Shown in pieces: positions 1 through 6,953 of a stretch of 64,000 nucleotides of DNA. Made by a program: the position numbers and the translations under genes. This DNA is from Sphingomonadales bacterium 39-57-19 (GTDB lineage: Bacteria; Pseudomonadota; Alphaproteobacteria; Sphingomonadales; Sphingomonadaceae): contig NCJG01000007.1 of NCBI GenBank assembly GCA_002282385.1, positions 62,001 to 126,000 of the forward strand. Direction: 5' to 3'. How positions within the stretch are numbered: the first letter of the stretch is position 1; each line of letters begins with the position of its first letter. The notes beneath the pieces are model-generated. The model was not told where the DNA came from and made no database searches. It worked only from the letters and a program-made list of their open reading frames with translations.

Positions 1-75
1 GATGGAAACGACACCCAGTCCGGATTGCACGCCGTCTTGCGTCGTCGCATCCGCAGCGGGAGAAGTTGCAGTCAT
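1..75 (-). CDS. lptB: LPS export ABC transporter ATP-binding protein LptB, N-terminal fragment
   Basis: Only the first 25 codons are inside the window; the gene runs off the left edge on the minus strand. The visible peptide is a polar leader ending in GLGVVSI. That resembles the short N-terminal extension and first beta-strand of alphaproteobacterial LptB, the ATPase that powers lipopolysaccharide transport with LptFG and LptC. No Walker motif is visible, so the call rests mainly on position: it follows lptC and lptA on the same strand, the usual order. An in-frame ATG three codons upstream (84) is an alternative start, and neither has a convincing ribosome binding site. Moderate confidence. 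Confidence 0.55.
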   Translation of the reverse strand, partial: MTATSPAADATTQDGVQSGLGVVSI

Positions 76-204
76 GCTGTCCATATCCAAATTTCGCCCG
101 CGATTTTGCCGTTGATATCCAACAGACAGCTAATGAATGCTGACCCATTTTGCAATTGGCATGATTTATGCCGCCCCGTTTTAGAGGCTGTTTGGGGCTG
201 CCCC

Positions 205-729
205 CTAATTTTTGCGCTGTGGAACGCTAAACGAACCGGTAACGCGGCCGCCTGAATTGGTTATATTGGCTGGGCCACCGGCATTGAGGGTTGAGCGGCC
301 TGAATTGAGATCGATGACAAGCCTGCCGCCGTTTAGCCGGTTGCTGCCTTGCACGAGCTTCACATCGCCAATCAGCGTGATTAGGCTGGAGTCCAAATCA
401 TATATGGCCGAGCTGCTGGTCGCGCGCAGATCATCCTTGGTAACGGTCACGCCGCCTGTGGCGTCGAGGCGATTTACGTCCACGCCGCCATTGTTGGAAT
501 AGGCCGCTGTCACGCGATTTGCCTTGAGCGTAAGCCCCGCCTGCGTTGCCGTTACGCCGCCGGCAAGAACGACGCGGTCTGCGCGATCCTGCAGCTCCAT
601 CGAACCCGCAGCGAAATCTACCGGCGCATTGCTATCATGATTGCCAATGCTTTGCGCCGACGCCGAAGACAGCATCATGATGCCCGCAAATGCGGCGGCC
701 AGTCCAAGGGAGATAGAAGCTTTGCTCAT
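205..729 (-). CDS. lptA: Periplasmic LPS-transport bridge protein LptA (OstA-like)
   Basis: Predicted 174-residue secreted protein. It has a signal peptide (MSKASISLGLAAAFAGIMML ending near SASA) followed by an OstA/LptA jellyroll: repeated short strands such as DRVVLAGGVTATQAGLTLKA and GNHDSNAPVDF. LptA oligomers form the periplasmic bridge that carries LPS from the inner membrane LptBFG-C complex to LptD. The ATG at 729 is chosen because the signal peptide begins there; the reading frame stays open to 780 but that stretch overlaps lptC. It starts 7 nt after the lptC stop, so the two are cotranscribed and probably coupled, with lptB next downstream. Confidence 0.9.
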   Translation of the reverse strand: MSKASISLGLAAAFAGIMMLSSASAQSIGNHDSNAPVDFAAGSMELQDRADRVVLAGGVTATQAGLTLKANRVTAAYSNNGGVDVNRLDATGGVTVTKDDLRATSSSAIYDLDSSLITLIGDVKLVQGSNRLNGGRLVIDLNSGRSTLNAGGPANITNSGGRVTGSFSVPQRKN

Positions 730-736
730 GTTGGCC

Positions 737-1372
737 TCACTTAATCGCATTCTGGTCGATACGCAAACGAACGCCGCCATCTAACCGGATAATGCGCGTA
801 TCGAGGTCAGCGCGCAATCGTCCGGCATGGAAGGTCCCGACCTTGGTGCGGCCGCTCACTGGTCCAAAACTCTGCATTGTCCGGTCTTTCAACGACAGCT
901 CCACATTGCTGGCGACCATGTCATAGCCCGGCGATTCAACCGCCAATGGGCCCGTCACGCGCATGGTTTCCTTGCCAAGGTCATAGCTGCCGCGCTGTGC
1001 GATGATGGAGGCTGGGCCGTCCTGCAACGATATCCGGCCCGACAATGATGTCATGTCGAGAACAGGCTGTGCCGATGTCTTCTGGACAGCGCTGCCTGCG
1101 CGCAGCGAAAAGGGCCGGCCTTTGCTGTCTTCGCCGCGATAGAGGGCCTCTACAACGCGCAACCGCTCGCGCGACAGATTCACTTCGTCTTTGTTTAGGA
1201 CAAAGCTAAGTTCCTGCTGTCCGGTAAATGGGCTGAACGCCAATATGGCGACAAGCAAACCGATGATGCTCGGCAAGACAACCCGCATCGCGCGGATAAG
1301 GCGGTCATGCCGTCCGCCGGGCAATGCCCAGCGTTGACGATAACTGCGTTCAAGATCGGCCTGTGCGGACAT
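737..1372 (-). CDS. lptC: LPS export system membrane protein LptC
   Basis: 211 residues. A basic cytoplasmic N-terminus (RSYRQRWALPGGRHDRLIRAM) precedes one membrane anchor at about 30-50 (VVLPSIIGLLVAILAFSPF), then a periplasmic LptC jellyroll domain with strands such as RERLRVVEALYRGEDSKGR and GRISLQDGPASIIAQRG. LptC accepts LPS from LptBFG and passes it to LptA. The gene is the proximal member of the visible lptC-lptA-lptB string and lies 25 nt downstream of the RNase D gene on the same strand, so all four may form one operon. Length and topology are normal for the alphaproteobacterial family. Confidence 0.88.
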   Translation of the reverse strand: MSAQADLERSYRQRWALPGGRHDRLIRAMRVVLPSIIGLLVAILAFSPFTGQQELSFVLNKDEVNLSRERLRVVEALYRGEDSKGRPFSLRAGSAVQKTSAQPVLDMTSLSGRISLQDGPASIIAQRGSYDLGKETMRVTGPLAVESPGYDMVASNVELSLKDRTMQSFGPVSGRTKVGTFHAGRLRADLDTRIIRLDGGVRLRIDQNAIK

Positions 1373-1397
1373 GTTATGTCTCTAACCCGATTAAACC

Positions 1398-2015
1398 TTA
1401 ACTGTGCCCGAATATATCGGTCTCTGGCCAGCCAGACAGATCAAGGTTCGCACGGTGCGGCAGAAAGTCAAAGCACGCCTGTGCCAAGTCGGTCCGGCCC
1501 TCGCGTTCCAAGCGCACGACAAATTCGGCATGCAGGCGGTGCAGATAGCGCACGTCGCTTGCGGCATAATCTTTTTGCGCTTCGGACAATATGGGGCCGC
1601 CCCAGTCGCTTGACTGCTGCTGCTTGGAAATGTCTGTCGACAGCATTTCCTTCACCAATTCCTTCAGCCCGTGGCGGTCCGTGTAAGTCCGAACCAGGCG
1701 CGATGCGATTTTGGTGCAAAATAACGGCGTCGCGACGACGTTCAAATAATGCGAAATCGCCGCCAAATCGAATCGGGCATAATGGAACAGCTTCAAACGG
1801 GTGGGATCGGCCAGTACGGCACGCAAATTTGGTGCAGAAAAGTCACTGTTGCGGCCAAAACGCACCAGATGTTCATCGCCGCGTCCGTCGGAAATCTGCA
1901 GCAAGCACAGCCTGTCACGCGGGGTGATGAGCCCCATGGTTTCGGTGTCTACGGCGACGGGGCCATCGGCCAGTACGCCTGCGGGAAGGTCTTCTTCATG
2001 TAAAAATACGCTCAT
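1398..2015 (-). CDS. rnd: Short ribonuclease D (3'-5' exonuclease)
   Basis: 205 residues consisting essentially of one DEDD-type 3'-5' exonuclease domain. Exo I is visible as VAVDTETMGL (D and E metal ligands), Exo II as LKLFHYARFDLAAI, and Exo III as KDYAASDVRYLHRL with the tyrosine of the DEDDy class. The HRDC domains of E. coli RNase D are absent; alphaproteobacteria commonly have this short form, which trims the 3' ends of tRNA and other stable RNAs. The ATG at 2015 is preferred (purine-rich AAGGGG about 10 nt upstream); the open frame reaches 2189, but that part is not family-like. It is first in a possible operon with lptC-lptA-lptB. Confidence 0.88.
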   Translation of the reverse strand: MSVFLHEEDLPAGVLADGPVAVDTETMGLITPRDRLCLLQISDGRGDEHLVRFGRNSDFSAPNLRAVLADPTRLKLFHYARFDLAAISHYLNVVATPLFCTKIASRLVRTYTDRHGLKELVKEMLSTDISKQQQSSDWGGPILSEAQKDYAASDVRYLHRLHAEFVVRLEREGRTDLAQACFDFLPHRANLDLSGWPETDIFGHS

Positions 2016-2146
2016 GCTAGCCCCTTGCCCCACCCGACTGTGCAAGGCAAATGAAACTACAGTTGGCGCCCTGCGATTTCCGGTCGCAATATTAGCTATC
2101 GCGTAACCTTTTAATGCGATATACAAAATGCTTGCGCAATCACCAA

Positions 2147-2186
2147 CGACTGCGCTTGTGACGTGCAGTACAGTCGCCCTCGACTG
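2147..2186 (+). promoter_or_regulatory. Two short inverted repeats in the cold-shock gene leader
   Basis: Upstream of the cold-shock gene, ACTGC (2147-2151) can pair with GCAGT (2165-2169), and CAGTCG (2171-2176) pairs perfectly with CGACTG (2181-2186) over a CCCT loop. The arms share the CAGT/ACTG core, so alternative pairings are possible, as in temperature-responsive csp leaders. This is inferred from complementarity alone; no transcription start is visible. Confidence 0.3.
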
Positions 2187-2230
2187 CATAACATAGTGGT
2201 TCTGGGCGATGAGAAGGCAAGTAAGAAGTT

Positions 2231-3028
2231 ATGGGTTTTGATCGCAAGCGTGCTGGCAAAGGCCGGGACAAAAGAGATGGTTTCGGTGATGAAAGCTATG
2301 ACGGTTATCGCGCACCGTCCCCCTATCAAAGTGATTTTGGCGGCGGCCGCTCAGGTGGCGGTTACGGCGGCGGAAATAGCGGCGGCGGTGGTGGCGGAGG
2401 TGGCTTCGGTGCACCTCGGCGTGGCCCAGGCGGCCCACCAATGCCAGCGCAAGTCATCGGTTCCGGCAAAGGAATTGTTAAGTTTTTCAATGGTCAAAAG
2501 GGCTTTGGTTTCATTCAGGTCGATGGTCGTCCCGATGATGTGTTCGTACACATCAGCGCGGTTGAGCAAGCTGGCCTGACGGGTCTCGCTGAAGGCCAGC
2601 CGCTCGAATTCTCGCTCGTTGAGCGTGGCGGCAAGGTTTCGGCAACGGACCTCGTCATCGATGGTGAGCCAATGGAAGTGACCGAGCGCGCACCGCGTCC
2701 GGACCGTCCAGCATTTGATCGTGACCGCGCTCCGCGTGGCGATGACCGTGGTGGCTTCCGCGGTGGTGACCGTGATTCGGCACCACGTGGTCCGCAGCGC
2801 GAATCGACTGGCGAACGTGCCAATGGAACCGTCAAATTCTTCAACGACATGAAGGGTTTTGGTTTTGTGCAGCGTGATGATGGCGGCGAAGATGTGTTTG
2901 TGCACATTTCTGCGCTTGAGCGTTCGGGCATGGGTCAAGTGACTCAGGGCGACCGTTTGGCGTTTGACATCGAAATCGATCGTCGCGGCAAATATTCGGC
3001 CACAAACTTGGGCCCGCTTTCCGAATAA
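2231..3028 (+). CDS. Tandem cold-shock-domain protein with Gly-rich N-terminus
   Basis: 265 residues with two complete cold-shock (OB-fold) domains. CSD1 spans about 78-142 ([15 protein letters not shown], then VFVHI) and CSD2 about 198-260 ([20 protein letters not shown]), so both RNP1 and RNP2 nucleic-acid-binding motifs are intact in each. Before CSD1 is a charged and glycine-rich segment (residues 36-60 almost all Gly); the linker (150-195) is rich in Arg, Asp and Pro and looks disordered. Single-domain CspA is about 70 residues, so this is the double-domain alphaproteobacterial type, expected to act as an RNA chaperone in cold or stationary phase. It is monocistronic and followed by a strong terminator. 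Confidence 0.92.
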   Translation: MGFDRKRAGKGRDKRDGFGDESYDGYRAPSPYQSDFGGGRSGGGYGGGNSGGGGGGGGFGAPRRGPGGPPMPAQVIGSGKGIVKFFNGQKGFGFIQVDGRPDDVFVHISAVEQAGLTGLAEGQPLEFSLVERGGKVSATDLVIDGEPMEVTERAPRPDRPAFDRDRAPRGDDRGGFRGGDRDSAPRGPQRESTGERANGTVKFFNDMKGFGFVQRDDGGEDVFVHISALERSGMGQVTQGDRLAFDIEIDRRGKYSATNLGPLSE

Positions 3029-3045
3029 GCGCGCTTTAGAATTTC

Positions 3046-3085
3046 AAAAAGGCGGGTGAAGCACAACGCTTCGCCCGCCTTTTTT
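3046..3085. terminator. Bidirectional intrinsic terminator between csp and dps
   Basis: Twelve-base arms (3051-3062 and 3068-3079, one G-T wobble) enclose the loop ACAAC. The stem is preceded by five A and followed by six T, so it can terminate both the plus-strand csp transcript and the converging minus-strand dps transcript. Confidence 0.92.
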
Positions 3086-3092
3086 GTATCTA

Positions 3093-3557
3093 TCATGCCT
3101 TGCCGATTGTCGCGGCCAGGAACCAGGCGCGCTGTTCGGCCTGGTCCGTCCAGTCGTCCAGCAGGCCATCGGTCGCATTGTCGCCGGCTTTATCCGCAAG
3201 GTCCTTTGCGTCTTTCAATGCCTTAATCAGCGTCTCATTATCGGCGTGCAGTTCCTTCAGCATCTTCGATGCATCAGTCGACGTCGAATCATGGTCGTTG
3301 ATCCGCTGCTTCGCGGCGATCGCGCCGATGGACGTCAGCGTGTCCTGACCCAGCTTGCGCACGCGTTCGGCAACAAGGTCGGTGGTTGCGATCAATTCCG
3401 TCGCCTGTTCATCGAACAGCAGATGATATTCGCGAAAATGTGGACCGGTCACATGCCAGTGAAAATTCTTGGTCTTGAGGTAGAGCGCATAATAATCGGC
3501 CAGCAGGCCATTCAACGCATCGGCCAGCGCTTTTTTGCTATTGTCACCATGTGCCAT
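3093..3557 (-). CDS. dps: Dps family DNA-binding ferritin-like protein
   Basis: 154 residues, normal for Dps. The intersubunit ferroxidase ligands are all present with canonical spacing: H33 (in NFHWHV), H45, D49, D60 and E64 (in TTDLVAERV). Dps dodecamers oxidise and store Fe(II) using H2O2, protecting DNA during oxidative stress and starvation. The short lysine-containing N-terminus (MAHGDNSKK) could contribute to DNA contact. GGAGAA lies just upstream of the ATG, and an AT-rich TATATTAT (about 3590-3597, minus strand) may be the -10 element. It is monocistronic and converges on csp across a shared terminator. Confidence 0.93.
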   Translation of the reverse strand: MAHGDNSKKALADALNGLLADYYALYLKTKNFHWHVTGPHFREYHLLFDEQATELIATTDLVAERVRKLGQDTLTSIGAIAAKQRINDHDSTSTDASKMLKELHADNETLIKALKDAKDLADKAGDNATDGLLDDWTDQAEQRAWFLAATIGKA

Positions 3558-3644
3558 GGCAGTTCTCCATCATTCGGGGGTGGGAGAACATAATATAGGA
3601 ACGACGCGCGCTATTTACAGCACCCGCGCCTGCGGCAGCGGCAA

Positions 3645-4211
3645 TTAGCTGATGCCATTGGCTTTCGTGGCCAGTACAAAGCCCCATCCCAACAACAATG
3701 CGCCAGACACCCACCGTATCGGTTTCAACGGCACGATTTGGGTCAGCCGCGCGCGCAGGATGACCGCGGGCACCGTTGCGGCCATGATGCCGACGAACCC
3801 ACCGACCGCAGCCATGCCCCAATACGGCGTGCGGGCACTTTGCGCGGCGATGATGAACTGGCTCTTGTCGCCAAATTCGAGGATAAACAGACCCAAGAAT
3901 GCGGTCAGAAACGCAGGGGTTTTCCATCCCGATAACGGGTCGACATTGCGCCGCCACAGCAACATGCCAGCACCCGCAAAGATATAGGCAAGGCCAGCGA
4001 ACATCTTGACCGACCGCGCGCTTATCCAACTGTCGATCACTGATCCGCCGGCGGCCGAAATGCCGCAATTGAGCAAAGTGGCACAGGCGAGCCCGCCGAG
4101 AATCGCGGTATTGTTGCGATACCGCAGCGCGAGCACGGCAGCGAGGATCTGTGTCCGGTCGCCCATCTCGGCGAGGAAAACAGACAGGAAGGTCGTAAAA
4201 GCAGTGTCCAT
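3645..4211 (-). CDS. GDT1/TMEM165 (UPF0016) family cation transporter
   Basis: 188 residues, hydrophobic, about six membrane helices in two similar halves. Each half carries the family signature E-x-G-D-(K/R)-(S/T): EMGDRT at 15-20 and EFGDKS at 112-117. Bacterial members export Mn2+ (and transport Ca2+ in eukaryotes), so a role in manganese efflux is likely but not proven here. The gene is divergent from rpmG across a 325-bp gap. I looked for a yybP-ykoY manganese riboswitch in that gap and did not recognise one. Confidence 0.88.
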   Translation of the reverse strand: MDTAFTTFLSVFLAEMGDRTQILAAVLALRYRNNTAILGGLACATLLNCGISAAGGSVIDSWISARSVKMFAGLAYIFAGAGMLLWRRNVDPLSGWKTPAFLTAFLGLFILEFGDKSQFIIAAQSARTPYWGMAAVGGFVGIMAATVPAVILRARLTQIVPLKPIRWVSGALLLGWGFVLATKANGIS

Positions 4212-4536
4212 ATTTTCTACCCTAGCACATCATGATCAAAATGGGATGCGTGCGGCGGGCGGACTGAGCTGCGCCGCGAATCGCCTTTGTTTTGGCGATC
4301 AAAGTCGGTCATGTTGAACGTGCTCCGGCATCCGAAAACGCGACGGTACGGCAAAACGAAGATGCTGAAACCAGTGTAGCATGACGATTCAAGGGGGATT
4401 GGCCCGCTTTGACGTCTGATTTGGGGTTACGGGCTTGACTTTCACCCGCCAAACCAGCAAAGGCCCGCGTCTGTGAACAGCGCGGCCAAACCCTGCGCAG
4501 TTTTTTGCGACATTATTTGAACAAAAGGAATGGGCC
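4212..4536. other. 325-bp divergent intergenic region between the GDT1 gene and rpmG
   Basis: No convincing ORF. It holds a small perfect hairpin, ATCGCC (4280-4285) pairing with GGCGAT (4294-4299) over an 8-nt loop, without a T-tract. It also holds a TTGACT hexamer at 4435 that lacks a matching -10 box. The purine run AAGGAA just before 4537 is the rpmG ribosome binding site. Promoters for both flanking genes must lie here but I cannot place them. Confidence 0.4.
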
Positions 4537-4704
4537 ATGGCGAAGCCAGCCACGATCAAGATCAAGCTGCTCAGCACCGCTGACACAGGTTTCTTCTACG
4601 TGACCAAGAAAAATCCACGCAACATCACTGAAAAGATGACGTTCCGTAAATATGACCCCGTCGTGCGCAAGCATGTCGAGTTCAAGGAAGCCAAAATCAA
4701 GTAA
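4537..4704 (+). CDS. rpmG: 50S ribosomal protein L33
   Basis: Translates to 55 residues beginning [20 protein letters not shown] and ending VEFKEAKIK, matching L33 along its whole length. L33 is a small basic protein of the large subunit near the E site. The paired CxxC zinc motifs of the other paralogue class are absent, so this is the zinc-independent (C-) form typical of alphaproteobacteria. AAGGAA lies about 10 nt upstream of the ATG. It is followed within 32 nt by a perfect terminator and stands alone on its strand, with divK convergent on the other side, an arrangement I recognise from sphingomonads. Confidence 0.96.
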   Translation: MAKPATIKIKLLSTADTGFFYVTKKNPRNITEKMTFRKYDPVVRKHVEFKEAKIK

Positions 4705-4735
4705 GCCAACGCGCTGCTTGAATAAGCTATCGATC

Positions 4736-4758
4736 AGGGCGCCTCGGGCGCCCTTTTT
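4736..4758 (+). terminator. Intrinsic terminator of rpmG
   Basis: A perfect 8-bp stem, AGGGCGCC (4736-4743) and GGCGCCCT (4747-4754), with a 3-nt TCG loop, followed directly by T residues. Confidence 0.93.
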
Positions 4759-4771
4759 GATTCACGCATTG

Positions 4772-4841
4772 CCCGCACGCGGTTGGGTTCAATTATCCAA
4801 CAATTCCCCGCACGCGGTTGGGTTCAATTATCCAACAATTC
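4772..4841. repeat. Exact 35-bp tandem duplication over the 3' end of divK
   Basis: The unit at 4772-4806 is repeated base for base at 4807-4841, and a third copy begins and then diverges at 4842. On the minus strand the unit contains the last codons and stop of divK (GGAATTGTTGGATAA), so the downstream copy is a duplicated gene end lying outside the ORF. Confidence 0.95.
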
Positions 4842-5193
4842 CCCGCACCGCCTCCAGAAACGTCATCACCGACACCGGCTTTGACAGATAGCCTTTTGCG
4901 CCTGCGGCCATGATCCGGTCTTCGTCACCTTTGCCCGCATAAGCGGTCACGGCGAGCACGGGGATTGCCGACAGCGCCGCGTCCTTTTGCATCGCCTCAA
5001 TCAGGTCGATGCCGCTGACATGCGGCAGTTGAATGTCCATGATGATAAGGTCCGGGGCAAATGTCCGCGCCTGTTCCAGCGCCAGTCGCCCGTCGCGTAC
5101 GCCCTCAACAACAAACTGGTGCGCGCGCAGCAAGTCGGTGAATAGCTTGAGGTTCAGCTCATTATCCTCAACGATCATCACCTTTTTCGACAT
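4828..5193 (-). CDS. divK: Single-domain response regulator DivK
   Basis: 121 residues, one CheY-like receiver and nothing else. The acidic pocket E9/D10, phosphoacceptor D53 (IIMDIQLP), switch threonine in AVTAYAG and conserved lysine in YLSKPV are all present. In Caulobacter, DivK is phosphorylated by PleC/DivJ and signals through DivL to CckA, setting CtrA activity and the cell cycle; sequence and location beside rpmG support the same assignment. The ATG at 5193 opens with MSKKVMIVEDN, as in the family. The stop codon lies in the downstream half of a 35-bp tandem duplication. Confidence 0.9.
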   Translation of the reverse strand: MSKKVMIVEDNELNLKLFTDLLRAHQFVVEGVRDGRLALEQARTFAPDLIIMDIQLPHVSGIDLIEAMQKDAALSAIPVLAVTAYAGKGDEDRIMAAGAKGYLSKPVSVMTFLEAVRGIVG

Positions 5194-5237
5194 TACCGCT
5201 CTTTTCCCCTTGGCTTGTCCGGCTCACGCCGGTTTCG

Positions 5238-5313
5238 GCACCAGCCCTCTCCCCCACCCGGCCACCCAACGATTGTACGCTATGGGTGGTCGGGTGGGGG
5301 AGAGGGCTGGTGC
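5238..5313. repeat. Long intergenic palindrome with 31-bp arms
   Basis: The arm at 5238-5268 and the arm at 5283-5313 are inverted copies with a single mismatch (a G-T wobble in RNA), separated by 14 nt. The arms are pyrimidine/purine biased (CCCTCTCCCCCACCC against its complement). It lies between the divergent divK and DUF3572 genes, with no T-tract. It is the only copy I saw in this window, and is probably a dispersed REP-like element. Confidence 0.9.
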
Positions 5314-5343
5314 CGCGACTTCAAACATGCTTAAGCGAAAGCC

Positions 5344-5613
5344 ATGCATGAAACAAATGGCAAGTTAGACGCATCGGGTATGGCGTTTCAGGCTTTGGCT
5401 TGGGCGTTGATGGAAGAAGCACGGGCGGAGCGGCTTTTGTCGCTGACCGGCCTGACACCCGAAGGGCTGCGCAGCTCGATCACCGAACGCGGCACGCAAG
5501 CGGCGATATTATCCTTTCTTGAGGCTTATGAGCCTGACCTCATCGCGTGCGCTGCGGTCATCGGGGTTTCGCCGGCATTACTTGTACAGGCACGGCAGGA
5601 GTTAGAAGCATGA
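5344..5613 (+). CDS. DUF3572 family protein
   Basis: 89 residues, all helical by eye. It carries the family-typical blocks FQALAWALMEEARAERLLSLTGL and FLEAYEPDLIACAAVIGV. DUF3572 proteins are small alphaproteobacterial proteins of unknown function. The stop overlaps the ATG of the following HAD gene (ATGA at 5610), and that gene in turn overlaps the RidA gene, so three genes are translationally coupled. Divergent from divK across the 31-bp-arm palindrome. No function can be assigned from the sequence. Confidence 0.85.
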   Translation: MHETNGKLDASGMAFQALAWALMEEARAERLLSLTGLTPEGLRSSITERGTQAAILSFLEAYEPDLIACAAVIGVSPALLVQARQELEA

Positions 5614-6254
5614 GCAGGCCATTGCTAATTTCCGATTGCGACGAGGTGCTGTTGCACATGATCGTGCCCTTCCGCGATTGGCTGGACGATGTGCATCACA
5701 TCCATTTTGACCTCGTCCACGGCGATTGGGGCGAGGCGCTGCGCCATAAGCATGATGGCACCGTTGTTGAGCGCGGGCAGGTGTGGGACCTGCTCAACGG
5801 GTTTTTCGATACCGAAATGCACCGCCAGCAAGCGATTGACGGCGCGGTCGAAAGCCTCAACCGGCTGCGCGAACATGCCGATGTGGTCATCCTCACCAAT
5901 TTGCTTGATCACCGCGCAGGGCCACGGACCGAGCAGTTGAAGGCCGTGGGCATCGACGCGCCGGTCTATTGCAACCAAGGCGGCAAGGGCGAGGCACTTG
6001 GCCGGATTTTGGCCGAATATAAACCCAGCGTCGCCGTTTTCGTCGACGATCTTGGGCATCAGCATGAGTCCGTTGGCGAACAGCATCCCGACGTCTGGCG
6101 GCTGCATTTTGTCGGTGAGCCGTTGCTGTGGGATCGCGTTAAGCCTTCGAAATCAGCGCACGCGCGGCTGGATCGGTGGGCCGACGCAGAAGTTTGGATT
6201 AGGGAACGGCTGGTTGCGAATGCGCCAGCACCCAGTTTGGAAAAGGTAGCATGA
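5610..6254 (+). CDS. HAD-superfamily hydrolase
   Basis: 214 residues. Motif I is SDCDEV with D9 and D11 near the N-terminus, motif II is VVILTN, a basic residue follows in QGGKGEAL, and motif IV is VFVDDLGHQ, so this looks like an active small-molecule phosphatase with a helical cap inserted after motif I. The substrate is unknown. The ATG at 5610 is chosen because it overlaps the upstream stop (ATGA) and begins right before motif I; the frame stays open to 5547. It ends in another ATGA overlap with the RidA gene. A house-cleaning phosphatase role is plausible but inferred. Confidence 0.82.
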   Translation: MSRPLLISDCDEVLLHMIVPFRDWLDDVHHIHFDLVHGDWGEALRHKHDGTVVERGQVWDLLNGFFDTEMHRQQAIDGAVESLNRLREHADVVILTNLLDHRAGPRTEQLKAVGIDAPVYCNQGGKGEALGRILAEYKPSVAVFVDDLGHQHESVGEQHPDVWRLHFVGEPLLWDRVKPSKSAHARLDRWADAEVWIRERLVANAPAPSLEKVA

Positions 6255-6712
6255 TGATAGAAGCAAAATTGGCCGAACTCGGCATTACCCTCCCTGCACC
6301 CGCTGCGCCGGTCGCATCCTATGTGCCCGCAGTCGAAGCAAACGGAATGCTGTTCATTTCGGGTCAGTTGCCCTTTGTCGATGGCAAGGTTGTCACCGGC
6401 AAAGTCGGTGATACGCGTAGTCTTGAAGAGGGCAAGGCGGCTGCCAAGGCGTGCGGGATCATGCTTATCGCGCAGATGAAGGCAGCGCTTGGCGGCGACC
6501 TCGACCGCATTGAGCGCATCGTCAAGCTTGGCGTCTTTGTCGCGTCGACCCCCGACTTTACCGACCAGCCCGAAGCCGCCAATGGCGCATCGGACCTGAT
6601 GGAAGCGGTGTTCGGCGATGCAGGCAAGCATGCACGCGCCGCCGTCTCGGTTCCGGTATTGCCGCGCGATGCAACGGTCGAAATCGACTGTGTGGTAAAA
6701 ATTCGAAGCTAA
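6251..6712 (+). CDS. RidA/YjgF/UK114 family protein
   Basis: 153 residues, the longer RidA subgroup (about 150 rather than 130). It includes VEANGMLFISGQLPF, a helix-rich middle (KACGIMLIAQMKAALGG) and the C-terminal block ARAAVSVPVLPRDATVEID, which contains the arginine and glutamate of the ligand pocket. RidA proteins hydrolyse reactive enamine/imine intermediates released by PLP enzymes; this subgroup is less studied. Third gene of a coupled DUF3572-HAD-RidA unit, followed by a repeat-rich gap. Confidence 0.88.
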   Translation: MMIEAKLAELGITLPAPAAPVASYVPAVEANGMLFISGQLPFVDGKVVTGKVGDTRSLEEGKAAAKACGIMLIAQMKAALGGDLDRIERIVKLGVFVASTPDFTDQPEAANGASDLMEAVFGDAGKHARAAVSVPVLPRDATVEIDCVVKIRS

Positions 6713-6732
6713 GAACTGATGTGGAAAAATCA

Positions 6733-6945
6733 CCGTAGTCCTGAGCCACCAGCGCCTGGGCGCTGGTGAAAGTCGAAGGGCGCTTTTCTGGTTTGGACCG
6801 CCCTTCGACGGACGCAGTCGTGGCACGACTGCTGCTCAGGGTAATTGGGATCAGATATCGGAGTTAGCCAAATGCCGCAGCCGCAACCGATGACCACCCT
6901 TCGACAGACGCAGTTGCTGCACAACTGCTGCTCAGGGCTACGGTA
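6733..6945. repeat. Three copies of a structured intergenic repeat (family 2)
   Basis: Copy 1 (6733-6782) runs forward: GTAGTCCTGAG, then a hairpin, then GTCGAAGGGCG. Copies 2 (6799-6843) and 3 (6894-6945) run in reverse with CCCTTCGAC, a hairpin and CTCAGGG. The internal hairpin differs in sequence in each copy yet stays complementary (CACCAGCGCC/GCGCTGGTG; GCAGTCGTG/CACGACTGC; GCAGTTG/CAACTGC). A reduced copy of the same core lies at 9391-9426. Confidence 0.8.
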
Positions 6946-6953
6946 CGATATCG

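Noticed and set aside
4212..4536. Manganese (yybP-ykoY) riboswitch before the GDT1-type transporter
   Set aside because: The gap is long enough, but I could not find the conserved yybP-ykoY core; only a small unrelated hairpin is present.
4772..4841. CRISPR or satellite array
   Set aside because: Only two full units, contiguous and without spacers; a simple tandem duplication of a gene end explains it.
6733..6945. Integrase attachment site or mobile element end
   Set aside because: There is no tRNA, integrase or target-site duplication nearby, and related cores recur between other genes, so a dispersed structured repeat is the better reading.
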